Positions 23,631 through 31,982 of a stretch of DNA of 64,000 nt are shown piece by piece. Position 1 is the stretch's first letter, and every line of letters starts with the position of its first letter. A program made the translations under genes and the position numbers. The stretch is from CAXBNB01 sp040151475 (GTDB lineage: Bacteria > Bacteroidota > Bacteroidia > Cytophagales > Cyclobacteriaceae): assembly GCF_040151475.1 (NCBI RefSeq), contig NZ_JBDKWG010000150.1, forward strand, positions 1 to 64,000. Direction: 5' to 3'. Below the pieces are notes generated by a model. It made no database searches. It saw only the letters and a program-made list of their open reading frames with translations, and had not been told where the DNA came from.

Positions 23631-24566
23631 TTATCTGTTTTTCAAATATTCAGCCACAATTAATACATGGTTTTTGATCGAAATTTTCTTAACAGTGCCT
23701 AATCCAGGGTAATGTTGTTTATCAAAATTGTCAAAAAGTTCCTCCAAAGCAGAGTTGGTTAAGCCGTTGTGACGACAATAATTCACAGCCTTTTCAGCAG
23801 CTTCAGCAAACTTTCCTTGAACGTTTGCAATGGAGTCGTTTGTAGTTGATGTAAAATGACGTATCCAAATTTGATTCTGTCCATTGAGGTATGTTAAATG
23901 TATAACAACAGCCCTAGGTGCACTTCCTCCCTCAATATAATCGCTTGGCAAAACTGTATAGTCCGAAAAACCATTGAAATTGTCTTCTTCAAAATAAAGA
24001 TGCTCTTCAGAAAATGGATGTTCAACAATAGACAAAAAATCACTATTTCTTATTTGCCTTTCGAATGGATCATCTAATCTTATGAAATTCTTATTTAAAG
24101 TCTTAAGGTATCTACTTAAAGATCTATTTCTTCCAGGATCTTCGACATTAAAAGCTACTACTGAATCCAACTCTGCTAAATCAGTAAAATCAGAATCACT
24201 TACATTAACATCATTTTGACAAATAAGCATACAATCACGAAGATTGTAATCTTGAATACACTGGCTGATATACTCCCCATTTGATTTGTAACGAAATGCA
24301 GGTATAAAAGTGCCTTGCTCTAATGAATCAAGATATTCGAGATAATGAGTTCCATCACCTGTCACTTCACCATCAGCCGGATTCAGTACTAGATAAGAAG
24401 TCTGCCCACCCTCTCGAAAAACTTCAAAAGCAAGATTAAGATTATTATGTGTTTCTTTAACCGGCTCTAATATTGGGATAACAACACCCTGAATCTCCCC
24501 TTCTATTGTTAATTCACGCAAGGAGATTAGTTCAAATTGGCGAGCTCGAAGAAGGGGATAATACAT
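23631..24566 (-). CDS. sce7725-family (T4 beta-protein-like) protein
   Basis: A 311-aa soluble protein. The start MYYPLLRARQFELISLRELT, the centre (LEPVKETHNNL; TGDGTHYLEYLDSL) and overall size match proteins annotated as sce7725 family, related to phage T4 'beta protein'. This naming is from memory. No catalytic motif is obvious. It is the middle gene of a three-gene operon with an sce7726-type nuclease-like protein before and a RES protein after, and sce7725/sce7726 neighbours are recurrent. Role unknown. Confidence 0.62.
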   Translation of the reverse strand: MYYPLLRARQFELISLRELTIEGEIQGVVIPILEPVKETHNNLNLAFEVFREGGQTSYLVLNPADGEVTGDGTHYLEYLDSLEQGTFIPAFRYKSNGEYISQCIQDYNLRDCMLICQNDVNVSDSDFTDLAELDSVVAFNVEDPGRNRSLSRYLKTLNKNFIRLDDPFERQIRNSDFLSIVEHPFSEEHLYFEEDNFNGFSDYTVLPSDYIEGGSAPRAVVIHLTYLNGQNQIWIRHFTSTTNDSIANVQGKFAEAAEKAVNYCRHNGLTNSALEELFDNFDKQHYPGLGTVKKISIKNHVLIVAEYLKNR

Positions 24567-24574
24567 TATTTTTA

Positions 24575-25447
24575 TTAGCTAATTAGTGGAGATTTTAAAA
24601 TAGAAAAGAATTGTTTACGGTTTTGACTATTCATTTTAAGTGCTAAGCTGAGTTGATTAAATTCTGAATGATTTTTCTTTGATAATACATTTTTATTACC
24701 TCGTTTCTTCATTTGGGCAATGAAGAGCTCATTCAATTTATTATTTGGTATATCCTCAATCAACCCACTGCAAATAGAAAATTGATTAAAACTTGTCATT
24801 TTTGGCATTTTACCAAAGAATTTCTTTACAACTTCTTTGTATTCCTTGGAATGAAAGACATGCATTAATGTCCTTGGTTCAACAACAGCATTATTGATTG
24901 CTTTTCTTTTCAGATCAAACCTTTCACTCTTATTATTGTCAAAAGTTATTATTCCAATGCTCTTATCATACTTTAGATATAAACGTAATTTTGAGGTAGG
25001 TATGATAAGATATATTTGGTTAAATGCTTTTCGATATTGTTCTAATTGAGTGTTAAGCCGTTTATCAGAGTCCATTTCGGTTTTGATTTCAAATACTTTA
25101 GACACTCCATTAAACATTACTAAATCTGCAATTGCATTGCCTACTTTAAATTCGCTAAAGACTTGTGACTGGCTTTCTCCAAGTTCTTTTATCAGCCAAT
25201 CGTTTAAAAAGGAATTTTTAAGTATGTACTCGTTCTGATAATTGTTTTCTAATATATTATAGACATATTTCAGGTAATCCAAATATCTTTTCCTTCCCTT
25301 CGAAAGCCAAATTTGATCATAACGATTTACCTTGAAATCTATGGATGACAAATCTCCCCTCAACCACTCCAAGACAGTGCTTCTCGAGAAAAGAGATGAG
25401 TAATCTCTAAGTTGATTCGAACTATAAATTTTAGTCAAAGAATTCAT
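24575..25447 (-). CDS. sce7726-family protein with PD-(D/E)XK nuclease-like core
   Basis: A 290-aa protein, first in the operon. Residues about 99-125 carry the layout of a PD-(D/E)XK nuclease: SEFKVGNAIADLVMF (E99, D108) and VFEIKTE (E120-x-K122), followed by a helix and the strand YLIIP. The N-terminal 95 residues are helical and the C-terminal 120 basic. I started it at 25447 (MNSLTKIYSS); an ATG seven codons earlier is possible. Annotated relatives are called sce7726 family (from memory). A sensing or DNA-cleaving role in a defence module is inferred from the operon with RES. Confidence 0.62.
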   Translation of the reverse strand: MNSLTKIYSSNQLRDYSSLFSRSTVLEWLRGDLSSIDFKVNRYDQIWLSKGRKRYLDYLKYVYNILENNYQNEYILKNSFLNDWLIKELGESQSQVFSEFKVGNAIADLVMFNGVSKVFEIKTEMDSDKRLNTQLEQYRKAFNQIYLIIPTSKLRLYLKYDKSIGIITFDNNKSERFDLKRKAINNAVVEPRTLMHVFHSKEYKEVVKKFFGKMPKMTSFNQFSICSGLIEDIPNNKLNELFIAQMKKRGNKNVLSKKNHSEFNQLSLALKMNSQNRKQFFSILKSPLIS

Positions 25448-25670
25448 TAATGCGAATTTACAAAACATTATTCTCTCATCATAGGAGACAAATTAATATA
25501 AAATACATTGATCAAATGCCCAAACACATGAAGTACAACGAACCGTACGATTTATCCATCTTTCAAATTAGGTTATTTATTCCTATTATCCTATATGTTT
25601 GAATATTAAGAACCCCTTTCTCTAAAAAGATGATTAACCACTGAAGAGTCCCTTTAACTATGTAAAAAAT

Positions 25671-25700
25671 AGAGGCTGTCTCAATAGACGGACAGCCTCT
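25671..25700 (-). terminator. Terminator after the DUF1080 gene
   Basis: A 10-bp perfect stem AGAGGCTGTC/GACAGCCTCT with a 10-base loop. On the minus strand it is followed by ATTTTTTAC, so it ends the 3-keto-glycoside operon. Its first 14 bases (AGAGGCTGTCTCAA) are the same as one end of the element at 60712-60857. Confidence 0.75.
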
Positions 25701-25703
25701 TTA

Positions 25704-26495
25704 TTATAATTCTTTGATGCGCAAGTTGCGGAACCATACATGGTCGTCATGGTCTTGCAGGCCGATCACGCCCTTAGTAGGTACATTGGCCCAGTCGGGA
25801 TTTAACTTTGGAAACTTGCTTACTGCTACCATTTCCTTCCACTCAGGGCTGTCCAAAGTGTATTTCACTACTACCACACCATTTTGTTTGTGTGTTACTT
25901 CTCTGTTGTTGATGGTGATTTCCACTTCGTTCCATTCTCCCACAGGTCTTACATTTTGAGGATCAGCAGGAATCAAATCATACAGAGAACCAGCCTTTCT
26001 GTTGCCATCTTTCCCTTTTTTCGCATCAGGGTGCTTGTTGTTATCCAGTACCTGCATTTCAGGAGCGGTTTTGTATATTTTATCCATTCCTTCTTTTCCC
26101 AGGTAAAATATGCCGGAGTTGCCCCCTTCTGATATTTTCCATTCCAGTCTGAAAATGAAATTTTCGAATTCCTTGTCATAGATCAGATCGGCACGGTCAG
26201 CCTTTTCCTCTTCGGTCAGGTCTTTTCCTTTCATGTGGAGCGTACCGTCAACAACTTCCCAGTTTTTAGGAAAGTGGTCCTTATTGAATCCTCTCCATCC
26301 ATCAGCAGCTTTGCCATCAAACAAGAGCATCCACCCGTTATTTCTTTCTTCCGTACTCAGCAGATTGTCTCCTGATACTATAGTAGCTTTCACGGTTTGT
26401 TTTGCTACAGGTGCTTTTTCTGATGCAGGCTTACTACTGCACGACACCATAATAAGGACTACCAACAATGAAGCCCAACGATTTAATAAATTCAT
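25704..26495 (-). CDS. DUF1080 (3-keto-disaccharide hydrolase) lipoprotein
   Basis: A 263-aa lipoprotein from the ATG at 26495, which opens a signal peptide with lipobox LIMVSC; the longer frame to 26579 adds an untypical leader. The DUF1080 jelly-roll shows GWMLLFDGKAADGWRGFN, FRLEWKISEGGNSGIFYLG, the APEMQVLDNNKHPDA segment and GVIGLQDHDDHVWFRNLRI. Members split 3-keto-glycosides made by FAD-dependent glycoside 3-dehydrogenases. The two genes upstream encode such a dehydrogenase pair, so the operon likely oxidises a glycoside in the periplasm and then cleaves it. Confidence 0.85.
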   Translation of the reverse strand: MNLLNRWASLLVVLIMVSCSSKPASEKAPVAKQTVKATIVSGDNLLSTEERNNGWMLLFDGKAADGWRGFNKDHFPKNWEVVDGTLHMKGKDLTEEEKADRADLIYDKEFENFIFRLEWKISEGGNSGIFYLGKEGMDKIYKTAPEMQVLDNNKHPDAKKGKDGNRKAGSLYDLIPADPQNVRPVGEWNEVEITINNREVTHKQNGVVVVKYTLDSPEWKEMVAVSKFPKLNPDWANVPTKGVIGLQDHDDHVWFRNLRIKEL

Positions 26496-26508
26496 GTTTT
26501 TCTGATTT

Positions 26509-27129
26509 TTATAAAGACCAAACATTTCCAACTTGTTCCACAGGAACGCACCCTTCTTGTCGCCCGGGCACAGGGTCATAACTCAATATTTCTTCACCAA
26601 CTTTTTCAGAGGTGAAATAGAAGTTGATGGTAAGCTTACGGTGATCAACCAAAAAGCTATACATGAAATACTTGTCTTCCTGTCCTGAAGGAGCACTGGA
26701 TTTTCTAACCAGGCTCAATACTTCATCTGTTTCATCCTCCGAAAGATTGTATAGCTTTTCTACAAATGCCTGCTGTTTTTCCTGACTCCCCTCGTGAAAC
26801 TCTACACCATTTTCTTTTTTGAATTGACTCGAAAATGCCTTCAACCCTTTTCTGTATTTATCATTGTCTTTGTCTTCAAAAACGTCTTTCATCATAAGGT
26901 CTATTACCTGAGGCACTCCCACATCAAGTGCCCCCGGCATTTCGTCCGATGGCAAAATAATGTTAGACAATTCACTAATCGTAATGGCTTCCTGCTCACT
27001 CAAAAACTTCGGCACCCAGGTAATGCTGTCTTTTTCCTGACATGACTGTAACAAAGTCATCAGTGTGCCTGATGAAATAACTATCCCTGTAGAAAGTGTG
27101 ATCGACTTTAATGCTTTTCTTCTATCCAT
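26509..27129 (-). CDS. Gluconate 2-dehydrogenase subunit 3 family protein
   Basis: A 206-aa small subunit for a GMC-type dehydrogenase. The N-terminus has a twin-arginine-type signal (MDRRKALKS followed by a hydrophobic stretch to LLQSC), so the complex is likely exported folded. The mature part matches the gluconate_2-dh3 family (FLSEQEAITISELSNIILPS, then VPQVIDLMMKDVF). It sits four bases after the large GMC subunit gene. Together they resemble glycoside 3-dehydrogenases that pass electrons to a cytochrome c, which is not encoded nearby. Confidence 0.84.
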   Translation of the reverse strand: MDRRKALKSITLSTGIVISSGTLMTLLQSCQEKDSITWVPKFLSEQEAITISELSNIILPSDEMPGALDVGVPQVIDLMMKDVFEDKDNDKYRKGLKAFSSQFKKENGVEFHEGSQEKQQAFVEKLYNLSEDETDEVLSLVRKSSAPSGQEDKYFMYSFLVDHRKLTINFYFTSEKVGEEILSYDPVPGRQEGCVPVEQVGNVWSL

Positions 27130-27133
27130 CTTT

Positions 27134-28846
27134 TTACAATTTTTTCTTTTTCAATTGATCAACTGCATAATTTGCCGCTCTGGCAGTGAATGCCATATAT
27201 CCCAGCGAAGGATTGTGACATGCTGCGGAAGTCATAAAAGACCCATCCGTTACAAATACATTGGGAACGGCATGCACCTGATTGTATCCGTTCAATACGG
27301 AGGTTTTAGGATCTCTACCCATCCTTGCAGTTCCCATTTCGTGAATACCAAGACCTATTCCTGTTTCTTTATCATATCCCTGCACATCCTTATATCCGGC
27401 AGAAGACAACATTTCTATGGCACTTTCTTTCATATCTTTCCTCATCTTCAACTCATTTTCCTTCAGTTCGGTATCGAAAGTAACAGTAGGCAAGCCCCAT
27501 TTGTCTTTCTTTGTTTCGTCCAGGTACATCTTGTTGTCATGGTTGGGCAGAATCTCACCAAATCCCCCCATGCCTACTCTCCATGGTCCTGGTTTGGCAA
27601 GCTCTTCTTTTAGCCCCAAACCTATCGACATCTCTTTGATACTTCTCATCCAGTTTTCTCTGCTGGCACCTCCCTGATATCCATAACCACGGATAAAATC
27701 TTGGTTGCTATCAGCTTGCCCTGGAAGGTTTCTAAACCTTGGAATGTAAAATCCATTTGGCCTTCGACCAGTGTAATACTTATCTTCAAAACCTTCGACG
27801 CTCGCTGATGCACCTACTCCCAGGTGATGATCCATCATATTGTGACCAAGTTCTCCCGAATCATTGCCCATACCATTAGGAAATCTGTCCGATTTTGAAT
27901 TGAGCAAGATGGAGGTAGAGGCTACTGTAGAAGCACAACTAAATATTACTTTGGCAAAATATTCGAATTCTTCTTTAGTTTCTGCATCTATCACCCTAAC
28001 CCCGGTGGCTTTTCCTATTTTATCGTCATAAATCAACGAATGCACAATAGAATAAGGACGCATGGTCATGTTTCCAGTATCAACAGCATAAGGCAAGGTA
28101 GATGACAAACTACTAAAATACCCACCATAGGGGCATCCGCGCATGCATCGGTTTCTAAACTGGCATTTCCCCCGACCTTTGAAGTTTTTGTCTCCGGTAA
28201 GATGTGCTACTCTGCCAATGGTAAGTAAACGATCAGTAAAATTCTTGTCAATACTACTCTGTAAGTGCTTTTCCACACAATTCAACTCCATTGGCGGCAG
28301 GTATTTACCGTCGGGAAAATGGGGTAATCTTGATCCCAGATTTTGACCACTAACTCCTATATGTTGCTCTACATAGTCGTACCAGGGAGCAATGTCTTTG
28401 TATCTGACTGGCCAATCTACTGCTATTCCATCCTTCAAGTTTGCTTCAAAATCAAGATCAGTCAATCGATAACTTTGCTTTCCCCAGGTAATAGACCTAC
28501 CTCCTACATGATATCCCCGCATCCAGTCAAATCTCTTGCCTTCCACTTCGTTGTAGGGATGATCTATATCATCCACAAACCAGTGATTGTGTTCTGGCCT
28601 GGTTGTATATCCCGTCCTCGCTTGCTTAGGTTGTCTTAATAAATCTGCTTTAGTAGCTTGTCCCCTGTGCTCAAAATCCCAGGGATCCATATTCATGGTG
28701 TGGTAATCTTTGACATGCTCTACATTGCGTCCCCGTTCCAATACCAGTGTTTTGAGGCCTTTTTCACACAATTCCTTGGCGGCCCATCCTCCGCTTATTC
28801 CACTTCCAATGACGATTGCGTCATAGGTTACTGAATCCTTTCCCAT
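27134..28846 (-). CDS. GMC-family FAD oxidoreductase (glycoside 3-dehydrogenase type)
   Basis: A 570-aa flavoprotein. The FAD-binding GxGxxG is at the N-terminus (AIVIGSGISGGWAAKEL), then VLERGRNVEH, and the GMC C-terminal domain holds GIHEMGTARMG, VFVTDGSFM and the catalytic-His region ACHNPSLGYM. A Cys-rich stretch (CQFRNRCMRGCPYGG, about residues 227-241) is typical of the three-subunit dehydrogenases. It has no signal of its own and would travel with the Tat-type small subunit. Heads the operon with that subunit and DUF1080. Glucoside 3-oxidation is inferred from this set. Confidence 0.87.
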   Translation of the reverse strand: MGKDSVTYDAIVIGSGISGGWAAKELCEKGLKTLVLERGRNVEHVKDYHTMNMDPWDFEHRGQATKADLLRQPKQARTGYTTRPEHNHWFVDDIDHPYNEVEGKRFDWMRGYHVGGRSITWGKQSYRLTDLDFEANLKDGIAVDWPVRYKDIAPWYDYVEQHIGVSGQNLGSRLPHFPDGKYLPPMELNCVEKHLQSSIDKNFTDRLLTIGRVAHLTGDKNFKGRGKCQFRNRCMRGCPYGGYFSSLSSTLPYAVDTGNMTMRPYSIVHSLIYDDKIGKATGVRVIDAETKEEFEYFAKVIFSCASTVASTSILLNSKSDRFPNGMGNDSGELGHNMMDHHLGVGASASVEGFEDKYYTGRRPNGFYIPRFRNLPGQADSNQDFIRGYGYQGGASRENWMRSIKEMSIGLGLKEELAKPGPWRVGMGGFGEILPNHDNKMYLDETKKDKWGLPTVTFDTELKENELKMRKDMKESAIEMLSSAGYKDVQGYDKETGIGLGIHEMGTARMGRDPKTSVLNGYNQVHAVPNVFVTDGSFMTSAACHNPSLGYMAFTARAANYAVDQLKKKKL

Positions 28847-29138
28847 AGTTAAATAGTAGTTTATAAGAGTTAAACTTTAGCTGTCGAATTTATGATATAA
28901 TTCGCAGTAAAAAAACCTGAAAGTAAAATTGATTACTTATTATGGACAATAAGGATACATATTATTACCAAAATGAAAAATTGGACATAATTTAAAAAGG
29001 GAATTATGACATTTTTTTAGTTGTAAATAAGAAAATTGAAATGGTTGTAAATTTTTCTTACTTTTTTATGGAATTCTCAATTAAAATGCAAATCACAAGC
29101 ATTTCTACTAAATTTGTAGCTTAAATAATAAAAACAAC
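28847..29138. other. Divergent promoter region, GMC operon / GH31 operon
   Basis: Very AT-rich, no gene. On the plus strand TAAATTTG (29109-29116) matches TAnnTTTG and lies 22 bases before the GH31 start codon; no clear -33 TTG is seen. Two TTGTAAAT stretches (29021 and 29045 regions) may be regulator half-sites, but this is speculative. Confidence 0.4.
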
Positions 29139-31589
29139 ATGGCATTAGAAAATGATACTACCACAGAAATCGAGAAACCTGAGAAGGAAGTAGATTTCAG
29201 TGGGAATTATATAGAAAAATTCGGTAAGCAAGATACCAGAGATCAATTTCCCGGAGCTTATGTAAATTGGGAAAAAGTAGGTAACAGCTATATCTTTCAT
29301 AGTGAAAACACTTCACTTGAATTAACTGTTGTAACAGAGGACATCCTAAAATTCAGATACGGAAATTTTGGATACTTTGAAGATGATTTTTCTTATGGAC
29401 TTGATCCGGATAAAAAGTTTGAAGGTGTTACTTCCAAGTTTAAGGAAACCAAAGATCATTTTAAAGTAGTGACTAAAACTTTAAAATGTTATATCTATAA
29501 GGATTCTTTAAAAACTAAAATATGTGACACCAAAGATGTCATTCTGGTAGAAGATGAAAAAGGGTATCACTGGCAGGATGAAAAAGTATTTGGTGGTAAT
29601 GTTGTGATCACTACCAAAAAATTAAAAAAAGGAGAAAACTTCTTTGGTCTTGGCGATAAAACAGGAAACCTCAATTTACTTGGGTCAAGGAGGGAGCTTT
29701 GGGGAACAGATTGCTACGGTTATGGCAATGAAACGGATCCTGTATATAAAAACATTCCTTTTTATCTGAATTTATATAAAGATACAAGTTACGGAATTTT
29801 CCTTGACAATACTTTTCGTAGCTTCTTTGATTTTGGAAAAGAAAGAAAGAGTGCTTGCAGTTTTTGGGCTCAAGGTGGTGAAATGCGCTACTACTTTATA
29901 AATGGCCCTAAGCTTGTGGATGTATGTGAAAAATATACTTACCTGACAGGAAAGTCCCAAATGCCTCCAAAATGGGCTTTGGGATACCATCAGAGTAAGT
30001 GGAGCTACTATCCTGAATCAACCGTAAGAAATCTCGCAAAAGAATTTCGTGACAGAAAAATCCCATGTGATGTGATTCATTTGGATATTGACTACATGGA
30101 CGGTTTCAGGTGCTTTACCTGGGATAAAAAGAGATTTCCTAATCCTAAGAAAATGATCGGAGACCTTAGACAACAAGGCTTCAAATCCATAGTGATCATC
30201 GATCCGGGAATAAAAATTGACAAAAACTACTCTGTATATCAGCAAGGCGTGAAAAACGGATATTTCTGTACTCGTGGAGATGGCCCTTTGCTCAAAGGAA
30301 GTGTGTGGCCGGGCGAATGTCATTTCCCGGATTTCACCAACCCAAAAGCCAGGGAATGGTGGGCTACCCTATACAAAGGATTGATCAGTGATGGTGTTGC
30401 CGGAGTTTGGAACGACATGAACGAACCTGCAGTATTCGAAGACGGATCTTTCCCATTTGATGCGCGCCACGATTACGATGGCCATCCATGTACACATAGA
30501 AAAGTACACAATGTCTATGGATCATTGATGGCACAAGCTACTTGCGATGGACAAAATCTGTATCTGGATAACAAAAGGGCATTTACCATAACCCGTTCTG
30601 CTTATGCAGGTGTGCAAAGATTTGCTTCAGTCTGGACAGGAGACAACATGGCCACATGGGAGCATTTGAAAATTGCGAACATTCAGTGCCAGAGACTTAG
30701 TGCTTCCGGTGTGTCATTCGTGGGTTCTGATGTTGGTGGTTTTATAGGTTCTCCTGATGGAGAGTTATATACCCGATGGATACAGATGGCTGTGTTTCAC
30801 CCATTTTTCAGGACACATTCTTCGGGAGATCATGGCGACAAAGAACCATGGATGTTTGAGGAAGAATATACCAATATAGTACGTAAGTTTATTGAAATGC
30901 GCTATGAGCTGATGCCATATATCTATACTACTTTTTGGCAATATGCTACAAGGGGTACTCCTATGATTCGCTCTCTCAATCTGATAGCACAAGACGATCC
31001 TGAGTCGTATTTTAGAGAAGAAGAATTTATGCTTGGTGATAATATACTGGTAATACCTGTATCGGAAGCTGGTGCTAAAAACCGAAAAGTCTATCTGCCG
31101 GAAGGAGATTGGTACTGTTACTGGACTGATAAAAAATATAAAGGGAAAACAGAAATAGAAGTTGAAACACCATTGAATCAGATTCCGCTTTTTGTAAAAG
31201 CAGGTGCAGTGCTACCGTTCCAACCCAAAATGCAATATACGGATGAATTTGAATTTGATGAACTCACCTTACATATCTATGCTGATGACGATGAAAACAC
31301 TTCTATTCTGTATGAAGATGCCGGAGACGGACTGGAATATAAAGATGGAGAACAATCAGTTAAAAAAATAATAACAATAAAATCACTATCTGCATATATC
31401 ATAAGACAAAAGATGCAGGGTAACTTTGAATCGGTTTACAAGAAATACAGAACTGTATTTCATGGTTTTGATTCTAAGCCAAAAATGCTAATGGTTGATG
31501 GAAACGACATCACAAATCAAATTGAACTATTGGATAATACTTACACTATATCACTACCCAAAAATTTCAAAGAAGTATTAATTAGTTAA
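29139..31589 (+). CDS. GH31 family alpha-glucosidase
   Basis: An 816-aa glycoside hydrolase, normal for GH31. It has an N-terminal beta domain, then the catalytic barrel with HLDIDYMDGFRCFTW, the nucleophile in GVWNDMNEP (Asp about 426) and the acid/base in WTGDNMATW (Asp about 502). C-terminal beta domains include LPEGDWYCYWT and the VKAGAVLPF motif. There is no signal peptide, so it acts in the cytoplasm on alpha-linked glucose oligomers. It begins a run with a CBM48-type protein, a GT4 glycosyltransferase and a GH57-like protein, which points to glycogen or related alpha-glucan handling. Confidence 0.92.
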   Translation: MALENDTTTEIEKPEKEVDFSGNYIEKFGKQDTRDQFPGAYVNWEKVGNSYIFHSENTSLELTVVTEDILKFRYGNFGYFEDDFSYGLDPDKKFEGVTSKFKETKDHFKVVTKTLKCYIYKDSLKTKICDTKDVILVEDEKGYHWQDEKVFGGNVVITTKKLKKGENFFGLGDKTGNLNLLGSRRELWGTDCYGYGNETDPVYKNIPFYLNLYKDTSYGIFLDNTFRSFFDFGKERKSACSFWAQGGEMRYYFINGPKLVDVCEKYTYLTGKSQMPPKWALGYHQSKWSYYPESTVRNLAKEFRDRKIPCDVIHLDIDYMDGFRCFTWDKKRFPNPKKMIGDLRQQGFKSIVIIDPGIKIDKNYSVYQQGVKNGYFCTRGDGPLLKGSVWPGECHFPDFTNPKAREWWATLYKGLISDGVAGVWNDMNEPAVFEDGSFPFDARHDYDGHPCTHRKVHNVYGSLMAQATCDGQNLYLDNKRAFTITRSAYAGVQRFASVWTGDNMATWEHLKIANIQCQRLSASGVSFVGSDVGGFIGSPDGELYTRWIQMAVFHPFFRTHSSGDHGDKEPWMFEEEYTNIVRKFIEMRYELMPYIYTTFWQYATRGTPMIRSLNLIAQDDPESYFREEEFMLGDNILVIPVSEAGAKNRKVYLPEGDWYCYWTDKKYKGKTEIEVETPLNQIPLFVKAGAVLPFQPKMQYTDEFEFDELTLHIYADDDENTSILYEDAGDGLEYKDGEQSVKKIITIKSLSAYIIRQKMQGNFESVYKKYRTVFHGFDSKPKMLMVDGNDITNQIELLDNTYTISLPKNFKEVLIS

Positions 31590-31600
31590 ACAATAATATC

Positions 31601-31909
31601 ATGAGTATTAAAAAACAAATTTTAAAATCCAAGCCTGTTTGTAAGGTAACTTTCGGGCTTGATAAAAAAGAAATTGCGCAAGCAGACACAGTAAACTTAG
31701 TGGGAGATTTCAACGACTGGAGCAAAACCAGTACGGAATTGACCAAATTAAAGTCTGGTGGATTCAAATTGGTAATGGAACTTCCTGTCGGTCAGGAATA
31801 CCAATTCAGGTATTTGGTTGATGGAAATACATGGCTCAATGATTCCACTGCTGACAAATTTGTAAGCAATGGTATTTCTGGAGAACAAAACTGTGTGATA
31901 GCATTATAA
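31601..31909 (+). CDS. CBM48 / glycogen-binding domain protein
   Basis: A 102-aa stand-alone carbohydrate-binding module like those of isoamylase and AMPK-beta. Signature parts are VTFGLDKKE, VNLVGDFNDWSK, and YQFRYLVDGNTWLNDST. It lies 11 bases after the GH31 gene and ends before a terminator. It probably tethers or guides enzymes to an alpha-glucan, although its partner cannot be read from sequence. Confidence 0.87.
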   Translation: MSIKKQILKSKPVCKVTFGLDKKEIAQADTVNLVGDFNDWSKTSTELTKLKSGGFKLVMELPVGQEYQFRYLVDGNTWLNDSTADKFVSNGISGEQNCVIAL

Positions 31910-31932
31910 TTTCAGCACAAAATATGTATCTT

Positions 31933-31964
31933 AAAGCCATTCAGAAATTTGAATGGCTTTTTTT
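31933..31964 (+). terminator. Rho-independent terminator after the CBM48 gene
   Basis: The stem AAAGCCATTC/GAATGGCTTT (31933-31942 with 31951-31960) has an 8-base loop and runs into seven Ts. It lies 19 bases before the glycosyltransferase ATG, so GH31-CBM48 and the following pair may be partly separate transcripts. Confidence 0.75.
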
Positions 31965-31982
31965 ATTTCATCTCCAAAAAAC

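Noticed and set aside
31953..31982. Upstream start for the GT4 glycosyltransferase
   Set aside because: The ATG at 31953 is part of a terminator stem; the ATG at 31983 gives the expected N-terminus.
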